Source: an uncultured Modestobacter sp. (GTDB lineage: Bacteria > Actinomycetota > Actinomycetes > Mycobacteriales > Geodermatophilaceae). From it: a stretch of 64,000 bases of DNA. The translations under genes were made by a program, and so were the position numbers. The number at the start of each line of letters is the position of its first letter. The first letter of the stretch is position 1. Under the pieces are notes generated by a model. It searched no databases and had not been told where the DNA came from. It saw nothing but the letters and a program-made list of their open reading frames with translations. Where the stretch lies: positions 124,001 to 188,000 of the forward strand of contig NZ_CANKUD010000003.1 of assembly GCF_947486615.1 (NCBI RefSeq). Direction: 5' to 3'. This document shows positions 8,345-18,600 of the stretch, one piece after another.

Positions 8345-9130
8345 TCAGCTGGACCGGGCGCTCAGCGCGCGGCCGCCGTCCTCGTGCAGCTCGGCAGCGA
8401 GCGCGGCCGCGGTCGTCTGGAGCCGCGCCACGATCTCCGGGACGCTCTCCATCGGCACCCGTCCCTCGGGGCCGGACACCGAGATCGCCGTCTGGGCCGG
8501 GCCGCCGGGCACCGGCACCGCCACGCACCGGACGCCGATCTCCTGCTCGCCGTCGTCGAGCACGTAGCCCTGGGCGGCGATCTGCGGCAGCAGCGCCAGC
8601 AGCTCGTCGGGGTCGGTGAGGGTCTTGGCGGTACGCCGCGGCATGCCGCCGCGCTCGAGCAGGTCGCGGGCGGTCGTGGCGGGCAGCTGGGAGAGCAGCG
8701 CCTTGCCCACCCCCGTGCAGTGCAGGTGCACCCGCCGGCCCACCTCGGTGAACATCCGCATCGAGTGCCGGGACGGGACCTGGGCGACGTAGACGACCCG
8801 GTCGCCGTCGAGCATGGCCAGGTTCGCCGTCTCCCCGGTGGCGTCGACCAGGTCGCTCAGGTGCGGCCGCGCCCAGGTGCCCAGCGTGCGGGAGGAGCTC
8901 TCGCCCAGGTGGATCAGCCGCGGACCCAGCACGTAGCGCCGGGAGGGCAGCTGCCGCACGTAGCCACGGGCGACCAGCGTGCGCACCAGCCGGTGGATCG
9001 TGGACAGCGGCAGCCCGCTGTCCACCGCCAGCCGGGAGAGCGCCACCTCGCCGCCGTCCTCGGCCATCAGCTCCAGCAGCAGGAACGCCCGCTCCAGGGA
9101 CTGGACCCCACCGTCGGTGCCGTCGGCCAT
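8345..9130 (-). CDS. IclR-family transcriptional regulator of the glyoxylate island
   Basis: A 261-residue regulator with an N-terminal winged helix (VQSLERAFLLLELMAEDGGEVALSRLAVDSGLPLSTIHRLVRTLVARGYV) and a C-terminal IclR effector domain (RVVYVAQVPS, LHCTGVGKALLSQL, GYVLDDGEQEIGVRCVAVPV). I start at ATG 9130 (MADGTDGGVQ) with GAGAGG 6-8 bases upstream, not at the track's 9319. It is divergent from aceB, with TTCCG/CGGAA repeats in between. Members of this family control glyoxylate, allantoin and aromatic catabolism. The neighbours make glyoxylate or glycolate metabolism the likely target. Whether it acts as repressor or activator cannot be seen. Confidence 0.92.
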   Translation of the reverse strand: MADGTDGGVQSLERAFLLLELMAEDGGEVALSRLAVDSGLPLSTIHRLVRTLVARGYVRQLPSRRYVLGPRLIHLGESSSRTLGTWARPHLSDLVDATGETANLAMLDGDRVVYVAQVPSRHSMRMFTEVGRRVHLHCTGVGKALLSQLPATTARDLLERGGMPRRTAKTLTDPDELLALLPQIAAQGYVLDDGEQEIGVRCVAVPVPGGPAQTAISVSGPEGRVPMESVPEIVARLQTTAAALAAELHEDGGRALSARSS

Positions 9131-9280
9131 GTCGTTCCTCTCCGTCGTGGGCACCCGTCGGACGTGGCCGTCGTCGCCTCCACCGACGGGTGCTCCCGGG
9201 CCGGACGGGCGGGATGCTGGCCCCGGCCTCGTCTTGACCCGACTGGTGACCGAGGATACGTTTTCCGCATCACAGATGGA

Positions 9281-9301
9281 ACCTTCCGCTTCACGGAAGG
9301 T
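9281..9301. promoter_or_regulatory. Perfect 8-5-8 palindrome between iclR and aceB, candidate IclR operator
   Basis: ACCTTCCG-CTTCA-CGGAAGGT is a perfect inverted repeat with the same core spacing as the site at 6370. A degraded second box, TTCCGCATCACAGA, begins at 9263, exactly 21 bp (two helical turns) from the matching core at 9284. This supports cooperative binding of an IclR tetramer; it is inferred from sequence only. Confidence 0.6.
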
Positions 9302-9378
9302 GCGTTCGCTTCGTCTCACCGCGTGCGGCCCCGGAGCGCCGGACGGCCCCCGCGCGAGACCGACCTCCAGGGAGAGTC

Positions 9379-10980
<1,602 letters not shown>

Positions 10981-10987
10981 TCTCCAC

Positions 10988-11029
10988 CCCCGCTGACCAC
11001 CAAGATGGCCATCTCGGTGGTCAGCGGGG
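10988..11029 (+). terminator. 42-nt near-perfect hairpin after aceB
   Basis: CCCCGCTGACCACCAAGATGG pairs with CCATCTCGGTGGTCAGCGGGG at 20 of 21 positions with no unpaired loop. It starts 8 bp after the aceB stop and ends 50 bp before glcD, so it probably ends or attenuates aceB transcription. The glcDEF genes may need their own promoter or read-through. Confidence 0.7.
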
Positions 11030-11079
11030 CCGCATCACCACGTAGGAACCTGCAGGTCCGGCAACGAAGGCGGAACCTC

Positions 11080-12636
11080 ATGAGCGGTACGCACGGCACC
11101 CAGACGACGGCCGGCCCGGTCCTCGGGAACACCCCACCCGAGGCGACGTCGGCCACCGGCGAGGCGGGCGACAACGCCGCGGGGATCGAGGCCGTCGGCC
11201 GGGTCGCCCGGGAGGTGCTGCCCGAGACCGGGGTGATCGCCGACCCCACCCAGCTGCGCACCTACGAGTGCGACGGCCTGGCCCACTACCGGGTCACCCC
11301 CGCGCTGGTCGTCCTCCCCGAGACGACCGAGCAGCTCGCCGCCGTGGTCAAGGCGTGTGCCGAGCACGGCGTCCCCTTCGTCGCCCGCGGCTCGGGCACG
11401 GGCCTGTCCGGCGGTGCGCTCCCCCGCGCGGACGGCGTCCTGCTGGTGACCTCCCGGATGCGGACGATCCGCGAGATCCGCCGCGCCGACCAGCGCGCGA
11501 TCGTGGAACCCGGCGTGATCAACCTCGACGTCACCCGGGCCGCGACCGGGGAGGGCTACTACTACGCCCCCGACCCCAGCAGCCAGCAGATCTGCTCGAT
11601 CGGCGGCAACCTGGCGGAGAACTCCGGTGGCGCGCACTGCCTGAAGTACGGGTTCACCAGCAACCACGTGCTCGGCACCGAGCTGATCACCCCGCAGGGC
11701 GACGTCGTGCAGCTCGGCGGGCTGGCGCCGGACTCCCCCGGCTACGACCTGCTGGGCACCGTCGTCGGCTCCGAGGGCACCCTGGGCATCGCCACCACCG
11801 CCACCGTCCGGCTGGTGCGGCTGCCCGAGGAGGTGCGCACCCTGCTCGTCGGCTTCTACAGCACCGACGACGCCGGTGCGGCCACCTCGGCGATCATCGG
11901 CAGCGGCGTGCTGCCGGCGGCGATCGAGATGATGGACGCCCTGGCCATCGAGGCCGCCGAGGCCGCGGTGCACTGCAACTACCCCGACGGCGCCGGCGCG
12001 GTACTGGTGATCGAGCTCGACGGGGCCGCCGCCGAGGTCGAGCACGAGTACGCCCTGGTCGAGCGGTTCTGCCAGGAGAACGGCGCCTTCGAGCTGCGGC
12101 TGGCCATCGACGCCACCGAGCGGGCGCTGATCTGGCGGGGCCGCAAGTCCGCCTTCGCCGCGGTCGGCCGGATCAGCCCCGACTACATCGTGCAGGACGG
12201 CGTCATCCCGCGGACCGCGCTCCCCGAGGTGCTGCGGGCGATCGCCGAGCTGTCGTCGTCCTCCGGCGTCCGGGTGGCCAACGTCTTCCACGCCGGCGAC
12301 GGCAACCTGCACCCGCTGGTGCTCTTCGACGGGGAGAAGGAGGGCGCGACCGAGGCCGCGGAGGAGGTCAGCGGCGCGATCCTGGACCTCTGCATCACCC
12401 ACGGCGGGGCGATCACCGGCGAGCACGGGGTGGGCGTGGACAAGGCCGCCTACATGCCGAAGATGTTCACCGACGACGACCTGGACACCATGCAGCTGGT
12501 GCGGTGCGCCTTCGACCCGGGCAACATCTCCAACCCCGGCAAGGTCTTCCCCACCCCGCGGCTGTGCGGCGAGGTGCCCGGCAAGCGGAAGAAGGCGCAC
12601 CCGCTGGTCGAGGCCGGCCTGGCGGACGCGTTCTGA
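11080..12636 (+). CDS. glcD: Glycolate oxidase FAD subunit GlcD
   Basis: A 518-residue FAD-linked oxidase. The PCMH domain shows VPFVARGSGTGLSGGALP (about residue 110), QQICSIGGNLAENSGGAHCLKYG and VVGSEGTLGIATTATVRL. The C-terminal FAD-oxidase domain ends with FHAGDGNLHPLVLFD and EHGVGVDK, the His-containing active-site motifs of GlcD/D-lactate dehydrogenases. ATG 11080 (MSGTHGTQTTAG) is chosen because the track's upstream residues derive from the aceB hairpin. The stop overlaps the glcE start (TGATG), so the three subunits are translationally coupled. It oxidises glycolate to glyoxylate as part of GlcDEF. Confidence 0.93.
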   Translation: MSGTHGTQTTAGPVLGNTPPEATSATGEAGDNAAGIEAVGRVAREVLPETGVIADPTQLRTYECDGLAHYRVTPALVVLPETTEQLAAVVKACAEHGVPFVARGSGTGLSGGALPRADGVLLVTSRMRTIREIRRADQRAIVEPGVINLDVTRAATGEGYYYAPDPSSQQICSIGGNLAENSGGAHCLKYGFTSNHVLGTELITPQGDVVQLGGLAPDSPGYDLLGTVVGSEGTLGIATTATVRLVRLPEEVRTLLVGFYSTDDAGAATSAIIGSGVLPAAIEMMDALAIEAAEAAVHCNYPDGAGAVLVIELDGAAAEVEHEYALVERFCQENGAFELRLAIDATERALIWRGRKSAFAAVGRISPDYIVQDGVIPRTALPEVLRAIAELSSSSGVRVANVFHAGDGNLHPLVLFDGEKEGATEAAEEVSGAILDLCITHGGAITGEHGVGVDKAAYMPKMFTDDDLDTMQLVRCAFDPGNISNPGKVFPTPRLCGEVPGKRKKAHPLVEAGLADAF

Positions 12637-13898
12637 TGACCACCGTCAGCCTGGACGCCGCCCGCACCGCCCTCTCCGACGCCTGCGGCGAGGTCACCGA
12701 CGCCACCCCGGCCGACGCCGTCGACGGGGTGCCCGCGGCGCTCGTCGCCCGGCCCGGCTCCACCGAGGAGACCGCCGCCGTGCTGCGCGCCGCCGCCGCG
12801 CAGGGGCTCACCGTCGTCCCCCGCGGCCGGGGCACCAAGCTCACCTGGGGCCGGCCGCCGGAGTCCGCCGACGTGGTGCTGGACCTCAGCCGGATGAACC
12901 GGGTGCTCGACCACGCCGCCGGCGACCTCATCGTCGACACCGAGGCCGGCGCGCTGCTCTCCGACGTCCAGCAGACCGTCGGCTCGGCCGGGCAGCGGCT
13001 CGCACTGGACGAGCCGGTCGCCGGCGGCACCGTCGGCGGGATGCTGGCCACCAACGCCAGCGGGCCCGGCCGGGTCGCCGTGGGCACCGCCCGCGACCTG
13101 CTGATCGGCGTGACCGTCGTCCGCGCCGACGGCGTGATCGCCAAGGCCGGCGGCCGGGTGGTGAAGAACGTGGCCGGCTACGACCTGGGCAAGCTGGTCA
13201 TCGGCTCGTTCGGCACCCTCGTCGTCGTCACCCGGGCGGTGTTCCGGCTGCACCCCGTGCCGGCCGCCCGGCGGTTCGTCTCGGTGCCGTTCGGCACGGC
13301 CGAGGACGCCTCCCGTCTCGTCCAGTCGGTGGTGCACGCGCAGGTCGTGCCGGCCGCCGTCGAGGTGGAGTGGCGCGTCGACGGCGCGGGCACGGTCGTC
13401 GTCCTGCTCGAGGGCACCGCCGCCGGCGTCGAGGCCCGGGCGGGCACCACCCGGCGGTTGCTCGGCGCGGGCGCGGAGGCGGCGGAGACCGCGCCTCCCG
13501 GCTGGGGCGTGCTGCCGTGGACCGACGAGCCCGGGGCGACCGGCCTGAAGCTCACCTGCGCGCTCTCCGGGGTCGCCCCGGTGCTCGCCGCCGTCCAGCG
13601 GGCGGCGGCAGACGCCGGGGTGGCGCTCACCGTCCGCGGCTCCGGTGCGGCCGGGGTCCTCTACGCCGCGCTCGGCGGGGACGCCTCTACGGAGGCCGTG
13701 GCCGACGTGGTCGCCCGCACCCGGGCGGTGTGCACCGAGCACGGTGGCGCGCTGGTCGTCCTCGACGGCCCGCCGGCGGTCAAGGCGGCCCTCGACACGT
13801 GGGGCCCGGTGCCGGCGATCGACCTGATGCGCCGTGTGAAGGAACAGTTTGACCCCGAGCGCCGCCTGGCGCCCGGCCGGTTCGTCGGAGGCATCTGA
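12636..13898 (+). CDS. glcE: Glycolate oxidase second FAD subunit GlcE
   Basis: A 420-residue paralogue of GlcD with an FAD-binding PCMH domain: LTVVPRGRGTKLTWGRPPESAD (about residue 55), PVAGGTVGGMLATNASGPGRV and KAGGRVVKNVAGYDLGKLVIGSFGTLVVVT, the last being a GlcE hallmark. The C-terminus VKEQFDPERRLAPGRFVGGI is the standard GlcE ending. The ATG overlaps the glcD stop by one base and the stop overlaps the glcF ATG the same way, so the order D-E-F is one operon. It is expected to bind FAD and form a complex with GlcD and GlcF at the membrane. Length is slightly above the E. coli subunit. Confidence 0.93.
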   Translation: MTTVSLDAARTALSDACGEVTDATPADAVDGVPAALVARPGSTEETAAVLRAAAAQGLTVVPRGRGTKLTWGRPPESADVVLDLSRMNRVLDHAAGDLIVDTEAGALLSDVQQTVGSAGQRLALDEPVAGGTVGGMLATNASGPGRVAVGTARDLLIGVTVVRADGVIAKAGGRVVKNVAGYDLGKLVIGSFGTLVVVTRAVFRLHPVPAARRFVSVPFGTAEDASRLVQSVVHAQVVPAAVEVEWRVDGAGTVVVLLEGTAAGVEARAGTTRRLLGAGAEAAETAPPGWGVLPWTDEPGATGLKLTCALSGVAPVLAAVQRAAADAGVALTVRGSGAAGVLYAALGGDASTEAVADVVARTRAVCTEHGGALVVLDGPPAVKAALDTWGPVPAIDLMRRVKEQFDPERRLAPGRFVGGI

Positions 13899-15301
13899 TG
13901 GTCGAGTCCACCCGCGCCCGTTCCGACGAGCCGCAGAGCGACCCCCGCAAGGCCGACGCCCTCAGTGCCGGGCCGGTGCCGGTGGGCACCCCGACCGTGC
14001 GGCCGGCCTTCGACGACGAGCGCCCGCCCTCGGCCGAGCTGATCAGCGACTGCGTGCACTGCGGCTTCTGCCTGCCGACCTGCCCCACGTACACGCTGTG
14101 GGGCGAGGAGATGGACTCCCCGCGCGGGCGGATCGACCTGATGAAGGCCGGCCTCCAGGGCGCGCCGATGAGCGACACGATGGTGCAGCACTTCGACGCC
14201 TGCCTGGGCTGCATGGCCTGCGTGACCGCCTGCCCCTCCGGCGTCCAGTACGACAAGCTGATCGAGGCCACCCGGGTGCAGGTGGAGCGGCACCACACGC
14301 GCAGCCCCGGCGACCGGGCGATGCGCGCGGCCATCTTCGCGCTGTTCCCCTACAAGAAGCGGCTGCGCGCCCTGCGCGGGCCGCTGCGCGCCTACCAGGC
14401 CAGCGGGCTGCCGAGCGTCGTCCGCAAGAGCGGGCTGCTCGACCGGCTCGCCCCCAAGCTCGCCGCGATGGAAGGCCTCGCCCCGGTGCTGGAGAAGCGG
14501 GAGAAGCTGCCCGAGCGGGTGCCGGCCACCGGCACGCGGCGGGCCGTGGTCGGGCTGCTCACCGGCTGCGTGCAGGGCGAGTTCTTCCCCGGCGTGAACG
14601 CCGCCACCGCCCGGGTGCTCGCCGCCGAGGGGTGCGACGTGATCATCCCGCGGCGGCAGGGCTGCTGCGGCGCGCTGTCGGTGCACAACGGGCGGCAGGA
14701 GGAGGCGGAGTCCTTCGCCCGGGCCACCATCGACGCCTTCGAGGCCGCCGGGGTGGACACCGTGGTGGTCAACGCGGCCGGCTGCGGCTCCAGCATGAAG
14801 GAGTACGCCGAGATCCTGGCCGACGACGCCGAGTACGCCGAGCGGGCGAAGGCGTTCGCCGGCAAGGTGCGCGACGTCTCCGAGTTCCTCGCCGACCTGG
14901 GCAGCGTCGCCGTCCGGCACCCGCTGGAGGTGACCGTGGCCTACCACGACGCCTGCCACCTCGGGCACGCCCAGGGCATCCGCAGCCAGCCGCGCAGCCT
15001 GCTCAAGGAGGTGCCCGGCCTGCAGCTGAAGGAGATCCCGGAGGCCGACATCTGCTGCGGCTCGGCCGGCATCTGGAACGTGCTGAACCCCGAGCCCGCG
15101 CGCGAGCTCGGGGACCGGAAGGCGCGCAACATCGCCTCCACCGGCGCGGCCCTGCTGGTGACGGCGAACCCCGGCTGCCTCATGCAGGTGTCGTCGTCGC
15201 TGGAGCGGCAGGGCACCCGGATCGGGCTGGCGCACACCATCGAGGTGCTGGACGCCTCGATCCGCGGGCTCCCGGTGGACACCCTCGGCCCGCAGCACTA
15301 G
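13898..15301 (+). CDS. glcF: Glycolate oxidase iron-sulfur subunit GlcF
   Basis: A 467-residue electron-transfer subunit. Two [4Fe-4S] ferredoxin motifs are visible, CVHCGFCLPTCPTY (about residue 52) and CLGCMACVTACPSG (about residue 102). Two cysteine-rich CCG domains follow, with GCVQGEFFPGVN, RQGCCGALSVHNGRQEE, HDACHLGHAQGI and ICCGSAGIWNVLNPE. It carries electrons from the GlcD/GlcE flavins towards the respiratory chain. The N-terminal ~45 residues are longer and more hydrophilic than usual. It is followed at once by three tandem copies of the dispersed hairpin element, which probably end the operon. Confidence 0.94.
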   Translation: MVESTRARSDEPQSDPRKADALSAGPVPVGTPTVRPAFDDERPPSAELISDCVHCGFCLPTCPTYTLWGEEMDSPRGRIDLMKAGLQGAPMSDTMVQHFDACLGCMACVTACPSGVQYDKLIEATRVQVERHHTRSPGDRAMRAAIFALFPYKKRLRALRGPLRAYQASGLPSVVRKSGLLDRLAPKLAAMEGLAPVLEKREKLPERVPATGTRRAVVGLLTGCVQGEFFPGVNAATARVLAAEGCDVIIPRRQGCCGALSVHNGRQEEAESFARATIDAFEAAGVDTVVVNAAGCGSSMKEYAEILADDAEYAERAKAFAGKVRDVSEFLADLGSVAVRHPLEVTVAYHDACHLGHAQGIRSQPRSLLKEVPGLQLKEIPEADICCGSAGIWNVLNPEPARELGDRKARNIASTGAALLVTANPGCLMQVSSSLERQGTRIGLAHTIEVLDASIRGLPVDTLGPQH

Positions 15302-15308
15302 AAGGACC

Positions 15309-15464
15309 CCGTTCTCCTCACCCCTCGCAGGCTCGGGGCGAGCCTCGGGACGGGGCCTGACCGTTCTCCTCACCCCTCGCACGCTCGGGGCGAGCCTCGG
15401 AACGGGGCCTGACCGTTCTCCTCACCCCTCGCACGCTCGGGGCGAGCCTCGGGACGGGGCCTGA
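15309..15464 (+). repeat. Dispersed palindromic element, three tandem 52-bp copies (copies B1-B3)
   Basis: Units 15309-15360, 15361-15412 and 15413-15464 begin ccgttctcctcacccctcgc and end ggacggggcctga, differing at two or three bases. Each holds GGCTCG-GG-CGAGCC or a variant at its centre and complementary outer arms (CCCCGTTCT / GGGACGGGG). The array begins after GAAGGACC, 1 bp past the glcF stop. Confidence 0.9.
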
Positions 15465-15505
15465 TCGCGAGGACGGACGGCCCGTGAGGACGGGTCGTCC
15501 GGTGC

Positions 15506-16087
15506 TCAGTCGGTGCGGCCGGTGACCTCGGCCTCGTGCGCCTCACCGAGCCGGTTGAGCCGGCCCAGCAGCTGCGCCAGCGTCGCCACGTCGGCGGTGT
15601 CCCAGTCGCTGAGGTCGGCCTCCCAGCGGGCACGGCGGGCGTCGCGGAGCCGGCTCAGCCGGCGGTGCCCCTCCTCGGAGGTGGACAGCACCTGCGCCCG
15701 GCCGTCGTCGGGGTCGGCGGCCCGGTCGACCAGGCCGAGGTCGACCAGCGAGGCCACCTGCCGGCTGACCGTGCTCTTGTCCAGGCCGAGGCGGGCGACG
15801 ACGTCGCTGGCCCGCAGCGGACCGGCGTCGTCCAGCAGCACGAGCAGTCCGTAGGCCGCGCCGTCCAGGTCCTGGTGCAGCTCGCCGCCCAGCCGGCCGG
15901 AGATCGCCCGGGACCGGCGGAGCAGCAGGGCGACCTCACGCTCCAGCGCCACGTAGGCGGCGTGGCTGTCCCGGGAGGTGTCCTGCGGCCCGGCACCGCC
16001 CTCGGCGGTCTGCGGTCGCGATGCGCTGTCGACGGTCACGTGGTTCTCCACGTCCGACGCGGACCCAGCGTTCCCGGAACCGGTCAC
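15506..16087 (-). CDS. MarR-family regulator coupled to hspR
   Basis: A 193-residue winged-helix protein. DDAGPLRASDVVARLGLDKSTVSRQVASLVDLGLVDRAADPDDGRAQVLS contains the recognition helix KSTVSRQVASLV and the wing with D-x-R. The track starts at 16108, but GTG 16087 forms a GTGA overlap with the hspR stop, so I use that. This makes it the fifth cistron of the dnaK operon in the visible DNA. An N-terminal stretch of about 40 residues before the helical core is hydrophilic. Neighbouring 3' DNA holds only the repeat array, so no obvious target gene sits next to it. Function, ligand and regulon are unknown. Confidence 0.88.
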   Translation of the reverse strand: MTGSGNAGSASDVENHVTVDSASRPQTAEGGAGPQDTSRDSHAAYVALEREVALLLRRSRAISGRLGGELHQDLDGAAYGLLVLLDDAGPLRASDVVARLGLDKSTVSRQVASLVDLGLVDRAADPDDGRAQVLSTSEEGHRRLSRLRDARRARWEADLSDWDTADVATLAQLLGRLNRLGEAHEAEVTGRTD

Positions 16088-16515
16088 TGCTGCCCCCGGG
16101 GCCGCCACACCACTAGAGCAGAACTGGACGTACGGGGCACCAGATCGCGGCGGTAGGTGGCCGAGACCGCCGCCTCAGCAGCGATCCGGCGGGTCTCGGA
16201 GACCTCGAGCTCGTCCAGCAGCTCGGCGACCCGGGCCTGCAGCGCCTCGACCCGGGACTCCAGCTCGATGATCCGCTTGATCCCGGCCAGGTTGACGCCG
16301 TCCTCCTGGCTGAGCCGCTGCACCTCGCGCAGCAGCGCCACGTCCCGGGCGCTGTACCGGCGCCCGCCGCCGGCCGTGCGGCCGGGGCTGACCAGCCCGA
16401 GGCGGTCGTACTGGCGCAGCGTCTGTGCGTGCATGCCGGCGAGCTCGGCGGCGACGGAGATGACGAACACCGGCGCGTCCTCGGCGAAGGACCGGCCCGG
16501 GCCGGGCAGCGTCAT
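16084..16515 (-). CDS. hspR: Heat-shock repressor HspR (MerR family)
   Basis: A 143-residue MerR-type regulator. [50 protein letters not shown] is the HspR DNA-binding domain; the [14 protein letters not shown] motif separates HspR from other MerR proteins. It continues with [17 protein letters not shown] and a coiled-coil dimer helix ([17 protein letters not shown]). In actinobacteria HspR binds HAIR boxes before dnaK with DnaK as co-repressor. It overlaps the dnaJ stop by ATGA and the marR start by GTGA. A HAIR-like site is seen at 20626-20646, closing the autoregulatory loop. Confidence 0.96.
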   Translation of the reverse strand: MTLPGPGRSFAEDAPVFVISVAAELAGMHAQTLRQYDRLGLVSPGRTAGGGRRYSARDVALLREVQRLSQEDGVNLAGIKRIIELESRVEALQARVAELLDELEVSETRRIAAEAAVSATYRRDLVPRTSSSALVVWRPRGQQ

Positions 16516-17762
16516 CGGGCGCCGCCCTCACGCAGGGCGGCGGTGATCTCCGGCCGCGGGTCGTCGGGCAGTTCGGTGGCGAGCTTCTCGATCGCCTCCC
16601 GCGCGCCGGGGGTGAGCCGGCTGGGGACGGCGACCTCGACGGTCACCAGCAGGTCGCCGGTGACGCCCTTGCCGGGGACGCCGCGCCCGCGCACCCGCAT
16701 CGTGCGGCCGCTGGACGTGCCGGCCGGCACCTTGAGCGACACCGAGCCGTCCAGGGTCGGCACGGTCAGCGTCGTCCCGAGCGCGGCCTCGGCGAAGGAG
16801 ACCGGCACGGTGAGGGTGAGGTCGTTGCCCGACCGACCGAACAGCTCCGACCCGGTCACGTGGACGACGACGAACAGGTCACCGGCCGGCCCGCCGCGCC
16901 GTCCGGGAGCGCCCTTGCCGGCCAGCCGGATCCGCTGGCCGTCCTTGACGCCGGCCGGGATGCGGACGGTGATGGTGCGGGTCTGGTTGGTGACGCCGCT
17001 GCCCCGGCACTCCGGGCAGGGGTCGTCGACCACCGAGCCGGTGCCGCGGCACTCCTTGCACGGCTCGGAGAAGGCGAACGCGCCCTGGCTGCGGCTGGTG
17101 ACGCCGGCGCCGTTGCAGACCGGGCAGGTGTGCGGGGTGGTGCCCGGGCGGGCACCGTTGCCCGAGCAGGTGGGGCAGGTGCCCGGGCTCTGCATCCGCA
17201 GCGGGACGGTCACGCCGAGCACGGCCTCGTCGAAGGCCAGCGTCGCCTCGGTCTCGACGTCCTGACCTCGGGCCGGGCCGGACCCGGCCTGGCTGCGGCT
17301 CCGGGCCGTGCCGGCGCCGCCAGGGGCCCCGGCACCGGTGAACAGGCCGCCGAACAGGTCACCCAGCCCACCGGCCCGACCACCGGCCCCGGGAGCGCCC
17401 GCGCCGGCTCCGCCGAAGAGGTCACCGAGGTCGAAGGGCTGACCCGCGCCGGCACCGCCGCCGGGGAAACCGCCCGGGAAGCCCGCGCCCGGCGCGCCCG
17501 CGCCGGGCCGGAAGCCACCGCTGCCGAACAGCCGGCGGGCCTCGTCGTACTCGGCCCGCCGCTTGGGGTCCGACAGCACGTCGTAGGCCTCGGAGACCTC
17601 CTTGAACCTGGTCTCGGCCCGGGTGTTCCCCGGGTTCTTGTCCGGGTGGAGCTCACGGGCCAGCTGGCGGTAGGCCTTCTTGACGGCCGCGGCATCGGCG
17701 TCCTTGGCGACGCCCAGGGCCGCGTAGTAGTCCTTCTCGATGAAGTCCCGGGTGCTGCTCAT
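16512..17762 (-). CDS. dnaJ: Chaperone protein DnaJ (type I Hsp40)
   Basis: A 416-residue co-chaperone stimulating DnaK ATPase. The J domain is at residues 10-75 ([23 protein letters not shown] in ELHPDKN). It is followed by a long Gly/Ala-rich linker ([18 protein letters not shown]). Four zinc-binding CxxCxGxG repeats follow ([32 protein letters not shown]). The C-terminal substrate-binding domain includes [25 protein letters not shown] 17762 ([12 protein letters not shown]) has GAGGAGG 7 bases upstream; the track's 76 extra residues are untranslated. The start [13 protein letters not shown] is the DnaJ1 type paired with grpE in actinobacteria. Confidence 0.97.
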   Translation of the reverse strand: MSSTRDFIEKDYYAALGVAKDADAAAVKKAYRQLARELHPDKNPGNTRAETRFKEVSEAYDVLSDPKRRAEYDEARRLFGSGGFRPGAGAPGAGFPGGFPGGGAGAGQPFDLGDLFGGAGAGAPGAGGRAGGLGDLFGGLFTGAGAPGGAGTARSRSQAGSGPARGQDVETEATLAFDEAVLGVTVPLRMQSPGTCPTCSGNGARPGTTPHTCPVCNGAGVTSRSQGAFAFSEPCKECRGTGSVVDDPCPECRGSGVTNQTRTITVRIPAGVKDGQRIRLAGKGAPGRRGGPAGDLFVVVHVTGSELFGRSGNDLTLTVPVSFAEAALGTTLTVPTLDGSVSLKVPAGTSSGRTMRVRGRGVPGKGVTGDLLVTVEVAVPSRLTPGAREAIEKLATELPDDPRPEITAALREGGAR

Positions 17763-17797
17763 CGGACGCCTCCTCTCTGCTGGGCTGGGAACGGGGC

Positions 17798-17828
17798 GGT
17801 CCGGCCTCCGGGGACCGGAGGCCGGACC
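17798..17828 (-). other. Perfect hairpin in the grpE-dnaJ spacer
   Basis: GGTCCGGCCTCCGG-GGA-CCGGAGGCCGGACC has a perfect 14-bp stem with a 3-nt loop, between the grpE stop and the dnaJ ribosome-binding site. It could act as a partial terminator or an mRNA stability element. Confidence 0.6.
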
Positions 17829-17844
17829 GGCCTGAGGGTGGTGC

Positions 17845-18585
17845 TCAGCCGGCGGCCGGGCCCGCGCCCGGCTGGTCGTCCTCGGTGACCGGCAGTTCGC
17901 CGTCGGCGGCAACCGCGGCCGGCTCGGCGGCAGGGGCCGGCGCCTCGGGGTCGGTGACGCCGACCATCGCGGTGCGCAACACCCGGTCACCGCGCCGGAA
18001 GCCCGGGCGCAGCACCGTCGTGGCGGTCGGCTCGCTCACCTCGGGGGAGGTGTCGTGCAGCACCGCCTCGTGCAGTGCGGGGTCGAACACGTCGCCCGGC
18101 TGGCCGAACGTGGTCACGCCGAGGCCGTCCAGCAGCCCCAGCACCCGGTCGGCGACCACCTTGAAGGCGCCGGTGAGGTCGCCGTGGTCCCGGGCGCGCT
18201 CGATGTCGTCGACGATCGGGAACAGCTGACCGGCGAAGCGCTCCGCCGCCTGGTCCACCACCAGGGACCGGTCCCGCTCGACCCGCCGCCGGTAGTTGGC
18301 GTACTCGGCGGTGACCCGCTGCAGGTCCTCGGTCCGCTCGGCCAGCTGGCGGGCGGCCGGATCGGACCCGCCGTCGGCCGCGCCGGCCACCGGCTGGTCG
18401 GCGAGCGGAGCCGCCCCGTCGTCGATCCCGGCCATGTCGCTGTGCTGCTCGCTCATCTGCTCTCCCTGCTCGCTCGCGGTGCCCGCCGGCGCGTCGCCGT
18501 CGGGCACCCGGCCCGCTCCGCTGGTCGGGTCGGTGCGCCGCTCGTCGCCGTCGACGACTCGCGACACCTCGTCCTGCTGGCTCAT
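17845..18585 (-). CDS. grpE: Nucleotide exchange factor GrpE
   Basis: A 246-residue protein that releases ADP from DnaK. The N-terminal ~80 residues are acidic and disordered. The coiled-coil starts near [30 protein letters not shown], the family signature. The beta-wing lies in [27 protein letters not shown] and [24 protein letters not shown] 18585 ([11 protein letters not shown]) follows GGGGGAG. A second Met start ([10 protein letters not shown]) 43 residues in would give a more usual length of about 203. It lies between dnaK and dnaJ with spacer hairpins on both sides. Confidence 0.96.
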   Translation of the reverse strand: MSQQDEVSRVVDGDERRTDPTSGAGRVPDGDAPAGTASEQGEQMSEQHSDMAGIDDGAAPLADQPVAGAADGGSDPAARQLAERTEDLQRVTAEYANYRRRVERDRSLVVDQAAERFAGQLFPIVDDIERARDHGDLTGAFKVVADRVLGLLDGLGVTTFGQPGDVFDPALHEAVLHDTSPEVSEPTATTVLRPGFRRGDRVLRTAMVGVTDPEAPAPAAEPAAVAADGELPVTEDDQPGAGPAAG

Positions 18586-18600
18586 CGTCTCCCCCGGTGC

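Noticed and set aside
11268-12635. 876-residue ORF frame overlapping glcD before glcE
   Set aside because: Only the part from 12636 is real (GlcE). The upstream portion is glcD read in another frame and consists of Arg/Pro-rich shadow sequence.
15309-15464. CRISPR or integron-like array of 52-bp units
   Set aside because: No spacers or cassettes. The units match single dispersed copies elsewhere in the window, so they belong to the hairpin element family.
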